From positions 2,356,001 to 2,420,000 of the forward strand of contig NC_003281.10 of the NCBI RefSeq assembly GCF_000002985.6: a DNA stretch of 64,000 nt, given 5' to 3'. The notes beneath the pieces are model-generated. The model searched no databases, was not told the origin of the DNA, and saw only the letters and a list, made by a program, of their open reading frames with translations. Both the position numbers and the translations under genes were made by a program. Positions 20,200-32,456 of the stretch are shown in pieces (within the stretch, counting starts at the first letter, position 1; each line of letters begins with the position of its first letter). This stretch comes from Caenorhabditis elegans (Eukaryota; Nematoda; Chromadorea; Rhabditida; Rhabditidae).

Positions 20200-23100
20200 A
20201 TGGCGACTAACAAAGGCCATTTGGTAGTTTTAACGCCTAAAAAGCAGGATTCCGACCATAATATCGTCAAAATTCACCGGTAAGCGTTAGAAATCGGATT
20301 TTGAAGCTAAAAATTGCGAATTTTTCAGCGAAGAAACCGCAAAATCGGATAAAGTTCTGCATATTGGAGGTGGCTCGTACGCTGGGCTGATCATAAATCG
20401 ATATGAAGAGAAATCGAACTTTGGTGGGGGTTTTTTTCACTGAATTTTCAGAAAAAACTCCAAAAAATCACTAAAACTTGATTAAAAATTCCCAATTTCT
20501 CCCAGTTTTTTCAGAGTCAACCGCCGATGTTTCCCTATCATTCAGTGTACATTTATCGAACAAAAATCACCAGAAACAAGTACAGGAAAAGCGTTCGCTG
20601 TTCTTCAAACTTCGGAAATCCGTCGAGCTTGATGTCGGGCGGCTTGTGGTGCACAAGTTCTTCAAGAACCTGTTGAGCAATCTTCCCGGAGGTGCGGAAT
20701 TCGAATTTCTCGCTGAAAATTGACCCGGAAACGTTTGAGCCTGAAAAAAATGACTGAAAACTGAGAAAGAGTTATTTTTTTGAAAAAAAAAAAAATTTCA
20801 GAAATTTTTTTTTCCAATTTTATCGATTTTTTTTTTGGATTTTAGCATTAAAAATTCAGTTTTTCATCAATTTTCAGATTACGTGTCATTTATGAAGCGC
20901 GCGATGACACTTCTCCAAAAGGACTACACGGAAATTGTCGAGCTGGTCATCGACTACAAGATTGTCGAAGAAAGTGATCAAGTCACAATTCCAGATGCTA
21001 CTCAATATGGTAAGAAATTGATAAAGCTGAAAATTTGGAGAAATTTCAAAAAAAAAAATCGAAAAAAATTTTTTTTTTCTAATTTTTTTTAGAAACTTCG
21101 AAACGCGGAAAAGGTAGGTTTTTCTTGAGATTTTCCCCTTTTTTCATCTTTTTCCCTGATTTTTTACCCTCTAATTTCGCCAAAATCGATTTTCCCCTGT
21201 TACTGTACCTCTGGGTGTACGCAAACACCAAGAATTTCGAAAATTGGTTGAAATTCAAGCATTTTCTTCGCAAAAATCGCCAGATTTTAAATAAAATTTA
21301 GGTGTTTAGCGGTATGCGCCTTTGAAATCGCGGTGAGACCCAAAAATTGCGAATTCTTGAGTGAAATCGTGCTGGGACCCGAAATTTACAGGATTTTTTC
21401 ATTTTCTACCACTTTTTTCTTAAAAAAATTAGATTTTTCGCAATATTTCACACTTTGAACACATTTCCCCATAAAATAATCAGAATTTTGCCGAAAAAAC
21501 GCCTTTTTGGAGGCTATGCCCAAAATTTTGAATTTTTCAGCCAAAAATTTGTGATTTTCATAGATTTTCAGTTAAAAATTCGGATTCTCCATCATTTTTA
21601 ACATCTGTAACCCATCAGACAATTCAGGCAAAATTTCGTAAAAATTGGTGTTTGCATACTTTTGGAGCTACCGTAACCCTTGAAATTTGAATTTCAAGCT
21701 GAAAGATGTTACAGTGGTAGAAATCCACTGGAAATTCGATTTTCCTTATGGAAATTTCTGAAAATTGGTAGAAAATTAGAAAACCCCAGTAATATTTGTT
21801 CCTCGGCTCCAAAAATCGATATTTTCGTGACTCATGTGCTTCTACTCTGATTGATTGCAGTAAAACTGTATTTATTCACATTTTAAGCCAATTAAAGACT
21901 GAAAATGTGAATAAATACCGTATTTCTGCCAACAATTTGACAATAGAGCACATTTGTCACTCGGAGATGCGGAAGCTATGCCCAAATTTTCATTTTTCTC
22001 CAAAAACTTAATTTTTCCACGGATTTCCTATATTTTTTGACCATTTTTAGTGTCAAAATCGGATTTTCCATTATTTTCCACCCGAATTCACATGTTTTCA
22101 TGTTTTTTTAACAAAAAAATTTTGGTGGCCGAACTTTTTGGATTTCTAGGCCACCAATTGCTAAAAGCTGATTGTTAGCCATTTTCAACGAGTTTTTTTC
22201 GAGAATTTTTTGATTTTCAAATAAAGTAAATAGATTTCGAGTTCAATTTTTGAAATTTGTGAGAAAATGTGTCCTCAGATTTCAAATATTTCTCGAAAAA
22301 AATTAATTTTTTGCCGGATTTTTGAAGATTTTTTATTTTTCTGCAATTTGTCAAATTTCCACTGTTCAGGCTAGAAATTTCCTAACAAACGTACCTAAAA
22401 AGTACAATTTCTATAAATTTCGTGACTCATGTGCTTCTACTCGTATTGATTGCAGTAAAAACTGTATTTATTCACATTTTTAGCACTAAATTTGCTGAAA
22501 ATGTGAATAAATACCGTATTTCTGCCAACAATTTGACAATAGAGCACATTTGTCACTCGGATATGCGGAAGCTATGCCCAAATTTTTAATTTTTTCTGAA
22601 AAACTTGTAATTTGACCCGATTTTCAGTTAAAAATTCGGATTCTCCATCACTTTTCACTTCTATTACCCATTTTTCTGACAATTCAGGCAAAAGTTCGTG
22701 AAATTCGGTGCCTAGTACACAAACCTCTGTGTTTGCGTACTTTTGGAGCTACCGTAACCCTTGATATTGAAATTTCAAGCTAGAAACACAGAAAAAGTGT
22801 GCTAGACGTGAAATTCGACGGGGGGAATTAGATTTTCATACTGAAAATTGCTGAAAATTCCTATAAAATTGAAAAAAAACGGATATATTCGTTTTTAGGC
22901 TCCACAATTGAAATTTCGTGACTCATGTGCTTCTACTCGTATTGATTGCAGTAAAAACGGGTATTTATTCACATTTTCATCCTTAAATTGGCTGAAAATG
23001 TGAATAAATACCGTATTTCTGCCAACAATTTGACAATAGAGCACATTTGTCACTCGGAGATGCGGAAGCTATGCCCAAATTTTCAATTTTTCCCCGGAAA

Positions 23101-26100
23101 ACTTGTGATTTTCATCACTTTCTGGCAATTTTAGGAATTTTCCTGTACGAAATTCAGCTTTCCTGTCACTTTTTGCACCTAATACTCTTTTTCCAGCCAA
23201 TTTATCCAAAACTTTGTAAAATTCGGTGTTTGCGTACTTTTGGAGCTACCGTACCCCTGTCAATTCGATTTTTTAATCCAATTACTCTGAAAAATAACTG
23301 GAAAATTTAAATTTCCAGATTACTCGGGGGTACTGTAGCCCCAAAAGTACGCAAACACCGTCTCTTCGGTGTTTGCGCACTTGTCACGGTACAGTAACCC
23401 AAAAGCTTGAAAATATGCCATAATTGCACGATTTTAGGCGGTTTTTGGCGAAAAACCAGTCTTTTAATAGTGCAATAAGGTTAAAAATTCGAAAAAAAAA
23501 GTTTTTTTCACAAATTTAAACCAATTTTTCCGAATTTTCACCCAATTTTCCACCTAAAAACTAAAAAAATACCCCAAATTTTCCTTTTTTTTTCCAGATT
23601 CCGGCTCAGAATTGGAAGAAGTCACCGTCGGACACGTACAGGAAATACTGGAACACGCTTTTCCCAATGGATTGCCAACTTGTGCAATATCCGAATGCTT
23701 GAGATGCTCCGACGAGGAGACGTTGGCCTTTTTGGCTGAGCTGGAAACTTCTGGAATCGTTCGAATGGTTGAAGACGAGTGGATTCGTGTTGATACGAAA
23801 AAAGTTGATGAAAGTATTGAAGCACATCGGAATGCGGCTGCTGCAGCATCAACTTCTGCTGGAAATGGGTACGGAAAAGCTGAAAAACTCGGCGATTTTT
23901 TACCGAAAAATTGGGCAAAAACGACGAATTTTGACCCTTTTTCCAGGAAATCTGGCTATTTTTGTGTTCAGCACCGCGAGAGCTTCAAAATGACCCCCAT
24001 ATCGGTTATATTCCGTTCACTTTGAAAATTCTGGGTCCTGCCACGAAAACTACAGTACCCCCCTTCGCGGCGAGACCCAGAATTTTGAAATGTTAACGGA
24101 ACATAGGCAATATGGGTGTCATTTGAAAGGTCTCGACACGCTGAATTCGAATTTTTGTATAAAAAGCTTTGATTTCCCAGAATGAAATTGAAAAATAATT
24201 TTTTTGAGAAAAAAAAGAAAAAAAAATTCCAAATAAAACCTTTTTTTAATAAAAAAAGGTTTTCCCTAGAATTTGCATTTTCAGAATTTTACAGTATTCT
24301 AGCAGTGTTAAAACAGAGGAAAAATTGAAAAAAAATGTTGAATTTCAAAAAAAAAAAAAAATTTTTTTTGACAACAAAATCCTCCGAAATTTTTAATGTT
24401 TTCTAAAAATCGCAGTTTCCCTAGATTTTCAGTAAAAATTCGAAAATTGCACATAGCCACCTTCAAAATGACCCCCATATCGACTATATTCCGTTCACTT
24501 TGAAAATTCTGGGTCCCGCCACGAAAACTACAGTACCCTTTCGTGGTGGGACCCAGAATTTTCAAAGTTAACGAAACATAGGCATAATGGGGATCATTTG
24601 AAAGCTCTCCACACGCTGAATTTAAATTTTTATACGAAAAAATTGGAAAAACATTTTTAAGAAAAAAAATTTCCAAAAAAATTTAAGAAATTTTTTTCGA
24701 TTTTTTGAATTTTCAATTTTTTTTTCAAATTTTTAGAACGTTGAACTAATTTTTGCATTTTCAGGCTCTCCGAGCAACCAACTGTAGCCATCATCTCGTG
24801 CTTATTCGTCGAAAAACAGGCTATCGATGCACTTATTGAGGAGTCTTCAACTATTCACAAGTACAAATCTGGTGGAGATTCGAATGTTTACACACTTGGA
24901 AGGTATACAGTATTCCAGAATTAAGAAAAATTGGAAAAAAAATTCATTAAAATTTGATAAAATTCGAAAAAAAATCCGAAATTTTTGAGTTTTCCCGCAT
25001 TTTTTCGAGATTTTCACTGAAAAATTCGGATTTTGCACATCCTGAGCTTCAAAATAACACCCATATTGGATATATTCTGTTCACTTTGACAATTTTGGGT
25101 CCCGCCACGAAATCACCCAGGGGTACTGTAGTTTTCGCAGTGGGACCCAAAACAGGCGGAATCCAGTCATGTTGGGGGTCATTTTGAAGGTACTGACGCG
25201 CTGAATTTGAATTTCTGTGTATGAATGAATAATCTTAAAATTTTTTTTTTTTTTTGATTTAAAAAAAAACTTCTTTTTTTTAATCTTCAAAATTTTTTTT
25301 CCAATTTTCAATTTTCAAATCGCATTATTAAAATTCGTATTTATCTCATCGAGAACTTCAAAATGACCCCAAACCCGCCCTATTTCCGTGAGTTTTGAAC
25401 AAAGTTGGGTCCCGCCACGAAACCCCAAGGGTACTGTAGTTTTCGTGGCGAGACCCAAAATAGGCGGAGCCCAGTCATGCTGGGGGTCATTTTAAAGGTA
25501 ATGACGTGCTGAATTTGAATTTTTGTGTATAAATGAATAGTCTTTAAAAATAAATTTTTTTGATTTTCAAAAAAAAAAACAAAAATTTAGAAATTTTTTT
25601 TTTTTGAAAAAATGTACATTTCCCTCCCTAATTTCAGAATCGGTGCTCATCGTGTTGTCGCCACAAAACTCGCACTTATCGGGGATTCACGTGAAGCCAT
25701 CACATCGGCCGGCTCCATCACCACTCGTTTGCTCGGAAACTTCCAGAATATTGAGCACGTTTTCATTGTTGGCGTCGCCGGAGCCGTACCCCACTTTACG
25801 GATGCCACGTTGCATGCTCGGCTCGGTGACGTCATCGTGTCGGCTTCACGGCCACATCAATACGTTTATGCTCACGATTTGCTGTTTAACAGGCAAACGG
25901 AGCAGATTACCGGTGCGTGGGCGGTTTTTTGACTGGAAGCTCATCATTTCTTTCAAAATGACACCAATTTCGGCCTAATTCGGCCCATATCGAAGTTTCT
26001 GGGTCTCACCACGGAAGCTACAGTACCCCCTTCGCGGTGGGACCCAAAAACGGGAACATAGGCAATATGGGTGTCATTTGAAAGATCTCGATACGCTGGA

Positions 26101-28570
26101 TTTGAATTTTTAAATAAAAATGAGCAATCACCTAAAAAATTTATTAAAAACGTAGTATTTTAAATTTTCAAAAAAAAAATGTTTTTTTTTCAATTTTTAA
26201 TTTTTAAATTTGCATTATTAAAATTCGTATTCATCTCATCGAGACCTTCAAATTGACCCCCAACACGCCCAGTTTCCGTTAATTTTGAAAAAAGTTGGGT
26301 CCCGCCACGAAACCCCCAGGGGTACTGTAGTTTTCGTGGTGGGACCCAAAATGGGCGGAGCCTAGTCATGTTGGGGGTCATTAAAAAGATAATGGCGAGC
26401 TGAATGCGAATTTTTGAATAAAAATAAGGAATCTCGAAAAAAAGTCAAATTTTCTATATAAAACTTGAAAATTTTCAGGATTCGCCATCAGAAACTGGGA
26501 TGCCGACGATAAAACCATCGAAAAAATTGTCGAAACCGGCGGCGAGGAGCTTCTTTCCGCTTGGAACTCGGCCACCGATGAAGCCATCGCCCTACTGACG
26601 TCATCAGCTGGTGACGTGGAATGGAAGGCTCCGCCCACTTCGACAGATGTTCTCGCGATGACGGTCTCGAAGGGAAATGTGGTAGTGATGCCACATCCGA
26701 ATGCCGACACGAAAACCGGACCGGAAATTCATTTGGGAACCGTCGGCGCCATGTCTGCTATGAAGAAATATGAGAAATGGGATGGCGAAGAGGATAGTTT
26801 GGCTAAGGTTTCTGGAGAAACACGAAGAAAATTTAAAAAAAAAAAACGGAGAAATTTGAGCCAAAAATCGAGAAAAAAATTTTTCAAGTCCAAATTCGAA
26901 TTCCCCACCAATTTTCACCCCAAGTGTCTTTTTCAGGCTCCTTAGCTCAAAAATTGCGATTTTTGGGTTACGGTAGCGCCGAAAGTTTGCAAACACCGTA
27001 GGGTCATACGACAAAATGCACAGTTTTTCAATATTTTGGTTTTTTACGGGCTACAAAAATGTTTGAATTTTTTTTTAAATTCTAGATAAACCTTATAGAA
27101 AACCGCCCTGAAAACTAGGAAAGAAATCAATATTTCTCTACTTAAAATTCCAATTTTTGCATGCTTTTTAGCCGTCACTGACGATGATTTACATTTTTTA
27201 CAATTTATTACACATCTTCCTAAAAATTATCAGAATTTCACTGAAAAATTGCCTTTTTGAACTATTTTCCCCTGTGACTCATGTGCTTCTACTCGTATTG
27301 ATTGCAGTAAAAACGGGTATTTATTCACATTTTCATCCTTAAATTGGCTTAAAATGTGAATAAATACCGTATTTCTGCCAACAATTTGACAATAGAGCAC
27401 ATTTGTCACTCGGAGATGCGGAAGGAAGCTATGCCCAAATTTTGCAATTTTTACCCTAAAAACTTGTGATTTTCTCAGATTTTCAATACAAAATTCGACT
27501 TCTCCATCACTTTTCACCCCCGGAACCTGGTTTTCAGCCAATTTGGACTAACTGTCGTAAAATTCGGTGTTTGCGTACTTTTGGAGCTACCGTAACCCTT
27601 GAAATTTGAATTTCGAGCTAAGACGTGTTACAGTTTTAAAAATGCACGGGAAGCTCGATTTTTATAATGAAAAATGCTGAAAATTCCTAAAAATTCGAAA
27701 AAAACCGGTTTTAAAAAAATCGGCAAAAAAAATTTTCAAAAAAAAAATTTTTTTTTTTTTGGAAAATTTTTTTTAAAACAGTTTATTTTCCAATATATTT
27801 GTTTTTCTACAAATTCCAATTTTTCACATATTTCCAGGTCCGTGAAACATTTGCCGAATCGTTCGGAATTCGTTGTATTGACGCCGGCTTCGATTCGGTC
27901 GTCGGAGCAGTCGTCGGCTCGTGTGTTCGCTCGTGGGCTCTGATTCGCGGAATTTCCGACTATGATTATGGTCAGAGTCGTGCTGGAAAAGTCTGGCAGG
28001 TACGGGATTTTTTTTCGCGAAAAAATTCGGTAAAAAACATTGAAATTCAATTTTTAGGGAAAAAATCGATAATTTTCAGAGAAAAAAAAGTTATTTGGCT
28101 CACATTTTCAGTTTCAGCACGCCGAGAGCTTCAAAATGGCACCCATATCGGCTAGAATCCGATGATTTTGAAAATTTTTGGGTCTCGCCACGAAAATCCC
28201 GGAAATTTTCTTTAATCTTCGCGATTGCTCATTTTTAAGTGAAAATTCAAATTTAGTTCGCCATTACCTTTTAAATGACCCCCAACATGACTAGGCTGTG
28301 CCTATTTTTAGGTCTCACCACGAAAACTACAGTACCCCTGGGTGTTTTCGTGGCGGGACCTAACATTGTTCAAAATTCACGGAAATTGGGCGTGTTGGGG
28401 GTCATTTTGAAGGTCTCGATGAGATCAATACGAATTTTAATGATGCGAACCAAAAAATCAATAATTAAAAAAAATTTGCAAAAAAATCAATATTTTTTCA
28501 GGCCCACGCCGCCGCCCGTGCCGCCGGAATGGCTCGTTGTATCATTGAAAAATTGCCGAAATCCGCTTGA
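20200..28570 (+). CDS. Nucleoside phosphorylase-superfamily protein with winged-helix-like middle domain, 582 aa
   Basis: Eleven exons join in frame: 20200-20279, 20329-20423, 20515-20691, 20878-21009, 21093-21113, 23598-23868, 24765-24902, 25638-25912, 26479-26807, 27838-27999 and 28502-28570 (TGA). Residues 1-170 are an unassigned region (MATNKGHLVVLTPKKQDSD start). About 170-260 (VGHVQEILEHAFPNGLP to MVEDEWIRVD) has the look of a winged helix. From about 270 to the end is a PNP/UDP-type fold: VAIISCLFVEKQAI strand, IGAHRVVATKLALIGD, FIVGVAGAVPHF with LGDVIVS (family G-x-GGVP...RLGDVVVS), GPEIHLGTVGA, and the C-terminal IRGISDYDYG...WQAHAAARAAGMA. Substrate cannot be inferred; the family hydrolyses or phosphorolyses nucleosides. 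The 2.5-kb intron 5 and later introns carry many fold-back repeats. The gene ends convergently with the membrane-protein gene. Confidence 0.8.
21828..23110. repeat. Three copies of the GTATTTATTCACATTTT-stem repeat in intron 5
   Basis: Copies at about 21828-22010, 22420-22600 and 22915-23100 each read TGACTCATGTGCTTCTACTC, GATTGCAGTAAAAAC, the stem pair GTATTTATTCACATTTT/AAAATGTGAATAAATAC, and CACATTTGTCACTCGGAGAT. Other copies are at 1728, 2318 and 27275 (+) and at 38600, 59490, 60095 and 60575 (-). The inner stem of about 20 bp makes each copy a potential hairpin. Confidence 0.8.
23965..26410. repeat. Run of six GGGTCCCGCCACGAA fold-back repeats in introns 6-8
   Basis: Copies at about 23965-24160, 24460-24640, 25040-25215, 25345-25530, 25945-26110 and 26245-26410. 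Each reads inward from GAGACCTTCAAAATGACCCC to a hairpin core (GGGTCCCGCCACGAAAACTA then CAGTACCCC ... GTGGTGGGACCCA) and out through GGGGGTCATTTTGAAGGTCT, so the whole 170-190-bp unit is a fold-back. At least 25 more copies occur across the window. Confidence 0.85.
27274..27610. repeat. Stem repeat plus GTTTGCGTACTTTTGGAGCT motif in intron 9
   Basis: One more copy of the GTATTTATTCACATTTT-stem family followed about 120 bp later by CGGTGTTTGCGTACTTTTGG. The same pairing is seen at 1.8-2.05, 22.5-22.75 and 59.9-60.2 kb. The two motifs may therefore travel as one composite element. Confidence 0.65.
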
Positions 28571-28820
28571 TTTATCGATTTATTGATTTTTTTTCCCTTC
28601 AAAATCCCAGCTTTACCTTTTCTCGATCAATTTTTATCGATTTTTTCGCTTTTTCATTTTCTATTCGAAAATTACCACCCACACATTCCTATTTATTTCT
28701 GTGCTGTACCCGTCCCCGTTTTCTTATTATTATTTTTAGTATCAATCAATTCTGATGTGAATTTTATGACCAATTATTGATTTTTTCTCATCGTTTTCTG
28801 TGCAAAAACTCTGAAATCTC

Positions 28821-28826
28821 AATAAA
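28821..28826 (+). terminator. Poly(A) signal of the phosphorylase gene
   Basis: AATAAA about 250 bp after the TGA. Confidence 0.5.
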
Positions 28827-28890
28827 TACGTTAGGAATCGATTTTTTTTTCGGCTACAAAATCAATAAAAAATCGATAAAAAAATAAATA

Positions 28891-28896
28891 TTTATT
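28891..28896 (-). terminator. Poly(A) signal of the four-helix protein gene
   Basis: AATAAA on the minus strand, 51 bp after the stop codon. It lies 65 bp from the poly(A) signal of the convergent phosphorylase gene. Confidence 0.5.
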
Positions 28897-28946
28897 ATTT
28901 GGGAAAAAAAATTTCAAAATAGAAATTATCGATTTTTTGGACTTTT

Positions 28947-30579
28947 TCATACATAATAGACCATCTCGTCGCCGACAAACACATTCGACACTTCAAATTG
29001 CTTTTTGATGACGTTTTTGTCTGAAAAATCGATAATTATTGATTTACTCATTTTTCCAAGAATTGATTCACTCATTTTTCCAAGAATTCATTGCCAAATT
29101 CGAGTTTCTCGTCAATTTTTACAATTGGCGATCAATTTTCATGTCTCCAGCGTAAAAACTGGCAAAGTTGTGCATTTTGTCGTAAGACTCGGTGTTTGCG
29201 TACTTTTGGCGCTACCGTACCCCGTGAAATTCAAAAATCGAGCAAGAAACTTGGAAAAAAAGTTGTCCAGGGATAAAAATAAGCGAGGAATTCGAATTTT
29301 TCATTAATTTCCTCAGAAAAAAATCGCCTACCTTCAATTTTCTTGTTTTTCCTGCCGGAACGTGTTGTCCGCTTGTGAGTTTTCGAGGAGACCAAGAAGA
29401 CACAAATGAAGTACAACTGCAAAACTATCGATTTTTCCCCGAAAAATCGATAATTACTCACCGAAATCGGGATATTGAAGAAGTGAATGATGTCGAGGAC
29501 GAATTTCACAATGTCCAGCGGGCGGAAAATTATTTGCGACTGAATTCGCTTGATGACAAGCTTAAAATTGATTAATTTACAGAAAATCTTATAATTTCTC
29601 CATCAAAATCGATAATTCTTCGAAAAATCAATAATTTTAATAAAAATTAAAATACTTTTGATTTTCGCATTAATATTGTAAACAATTATTTCAAGATTAC
29701 GGTTTCTGTGTAAATCGTGCCGAGACCCAAAAAACTTCAAAATTACCTGAATAATATCGGAATTCACGACGAAAAGCGCGAAAATTGTGTTAATAAACAT
29801 CCAAATAGTCCACGAAATTGAGATGAGGGAAATTCGCTGAAAATATCGATTTTTTGGAGAAAATCTGGAAAACTTACCGTATCATAGGCATTGTGAAGTG
29901 CAATTGAGATAAGAACACCGAAAACCACAAAAAGACACTCGGTTACTGCAAAATTCAATAGTTTATCGATTTTTTTTTTGAAAAACACACACATTTTAAT
30001 TTTACTTTTCGAGATTACTCATTTTTATACAAAAATTCAAATTCAGCTCGCCATTACCTTTTGAATGACCCCCAACATGACTAGGATCCTCCTATTTTGG
30101 GTCTCACCACGAATAACTACAGTACCCCTGGGTCATTTCGTTGCGGGACCCGACATTGTTCAAAATTCATGGAAATAGGGCGTGTTGGGGGTCATTTTGA
30201 AGGTCTCGATGAAATAAATTCAAATTTTGATAACTCAAATGAAAAAATTGGAAATTGGCAAGAAATATTTTTTCTGAAAATTTGAAAATTAAAAATTTTT
30301 TTTTTTCGAAAATATCGATTTTTGAGTTTAAAAAAAGTGATTTTTATTAGTTTTTTGTGCGTAGTTTGTTTTTGGATATATCAAAATTTCAGGTCACCTT
30401 TTCCATTTTTTCACTCAAAATCACCAACCTTCCCACTGAATATCCGCCTCCACAGTTTCGGTGGCGACGAGCTCAAAAGCTATTCGGAGCATGTAGACAA
30501 ATGAAATTGTAAGGGAATAAAACGAGAAAACTCTGTGATCTACACGTGGCGCGTTTGCTGGTTTTCTGTGGCGAGCCAT
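28947..30579 (-). CDS. Orphan four-transmembrane protein, 188 aa
   Basis: Six exons in frame: 30429-30579, 29878-29945, 29747-29836, 29462-29560, 29332-29416 and 28947-29020. The start MARHRKPANAPRVDHRVFSF has a consensus acceptor only two bases upstream, typical of trans-splicing or a 5'-UTR intron. Hydrophobic segments are FYSLTISFVYMLRIAFELVA, CLFVVFGVLISIALH, ISLISISWTIWMFINTIFAL and the region around FVLDIIHFFNIPISLYFICV. After the last helix come a basic stretch (KTHKRTTRSGRKNKKIE) and a short tail ending VGDEMVYYV. The layout resembles small tetraspan membrane proteins, but I do not recognise a named family. All splice phases agree and no stop is present, so the model is good even though function is unknown. 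Confidence 0.75.
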
Positions 30580-30581
30580 TT

Positions 30582-30584
30582 CTG
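30582..30584 (-). promoter_or_regulatory. Splice or trans-splice acceptor just before the four-helix protein start
   Basis: TTTTTTTTCCAG on the minus strand ends two bases before the ATG. It is either an SL acceptor or the end of a 5'-UTR intron. Confidence 0.45.
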
Positions 30585-32385
30585 GAAAAAAAATCAATTT
30601 GGAATGTTTTTTGGAAAATTTTTGGGAAAAAAAAATGATTAAGGTTATAGTTTTATAAGTGTAGAAGTCATATGAAGTGATGAAAAAATTTTAAAATTTA
30701 AAAAAAAACGAAAAAATTCGAAAAAAAATTTTTCGAAAAACAATTTTCTAAAAAAGTTTTCAAAATTTTTTCTGAATTTTTTTTTCCGAAATTTTTTTTT
30801 TCTTTTTCAAAATCTATCACATTTTTCTACAAAAAAAGAGTAAAAATTGGAAGAAAACGCAAGAAATTCTCGATATTTTAAATTATTTTTCCCTTCGAGA
30901 GAAATATCATATAAAATGCACGATTTTTACCCCCTTTTTTTCATTTTGCGAGTAGAATTTTTGATTTTTTTTTCTGCTTGGTGAATCAGAGTAGAGTCTA
31001 TTAATAATTTGAAAACTTTCAATAAATTCCTAAAAAAAATTCCAAAAAAATTCTTTTTTTTTCCATTTTCCAAAAAAAATTTGTTCGAGTCCTACCACGA
31101 AAACAATCAGAGAACAACTCATTTGACCCTAATTTTTGAATTTAGCTCATCAATACCTTTCTTTTAACCCCCAACATGACCATGTTCCATTCACTTTGTT
31201 GATTTCGGGTCTCGCCGCGAAGGGGTACTGTAGCATTCGTGGTGGGACCCAAAATGCGGGAAATCTAGGAATGTTGGGGGTCATTTTGAAGGTCTCGACG
31301 AGCTGATTACAATTTTAGCAGTCAATTTAAAAAATAATAATACGTGAGCAAAAATAATTGCCTGAAAAAAAATTCGAAAAAAAAAGTTTTCCCCAAAATT
31401 TCTGCCAGTATATTAAATATTCTCCTAAACAATTATTCCATCAAAAAAGCTATAAAACACCAAAAGAAAAAATCTCATACCCGAAATATACATAATTTTC
31501 CCATAAAATGACGGAAAAATCGGCCGAGGATAATGTCATATGATGTGAGTGACGGAGGAGTTTTACACACTAGGAAATATAAAATTTAGAATCTATAATT
31601 TGTGTAGTTTTGGGAACGTTGAAAATGTTGGCAATTTTCGAAATATTGAAAAACCGAAAATTTTTTTTTTTTGAAAGACCTGAAATAAATTTTTATTTTC
31701 TAGATTTTTCAGTTTTTCCTGGTAAAATTTGACTTAAGCTCACTGAGACCTTTCCAATGACACCCAACACGCCTAGTTTCCACTGATTTTGAATAAATTT
31801 GGGTCTCGCCACGGAGTACACGGTGTACTGTAGATTTCGTGGTGAGACCCAAAAATGGGCGGAACCTAGTCATGTTGGGGGTCATTTTGAAGGTAATGGC
31901 AAGCTGAATTCAAATTTTGTGGTTGACAAAAGAAAAAATTAAATATTGAGAAAAAATTTTGAAAAACTAAAATTTCAAAAAAAAAAGGTTTTGAATAAAA
32001 TTCAAATTTTGCTCAAAAACTGTTATTTTTCGATATTTGTTTCAAACTTTGTGAATTCACGCTTATAACATGATCCATCACGTTCAAGTTTCAAGACTTT
32101 ACCTAAAACTACAGTAACCCAAAGTTTTCGTGGCGGGACTCTAATTTTCCGGAAAAATAGGGAAAGTGGGCGGAGCCTAGGCATGTTGGGGGTCATTTTG
32201 AAGGTGAGAATGAGGCGAAGTTGAATTTTTTTTATTAATTTCTTGAATAATGAAAAAATCGAGGAAAAAAATTTTGGAAAAAAATTGAAAAAAAAATTTT
32301 TTTTCCAAACTTTTTATTTTTTTTTCTCTATTTTCTTTCTATTTCAAAGAAAAATTTTAAACACAACAATTCCCATGTTTTCCGT

Positions 32386-32456
32386 GGCTTAAAAGTGAAG
32401 AATGCTCCCAAAAATATGCACTTCTTCACACTTTAAGCCCCCTCCCCCCCCCCCCC
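32386..32456. repeat. Short hairpin followed by a C13 tract
   Basis: GGCTTAAAAGTGAAGAA (32386-32402) pairs with TTCTTCACACTTTAAGCC (32422-32439) with one bulge and a 19-nt loop. It is followed directly by CCCCT and an uninterrupted run of 13 C. The stem is miRNA-precursor sized but short. Confidence 0.5.
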
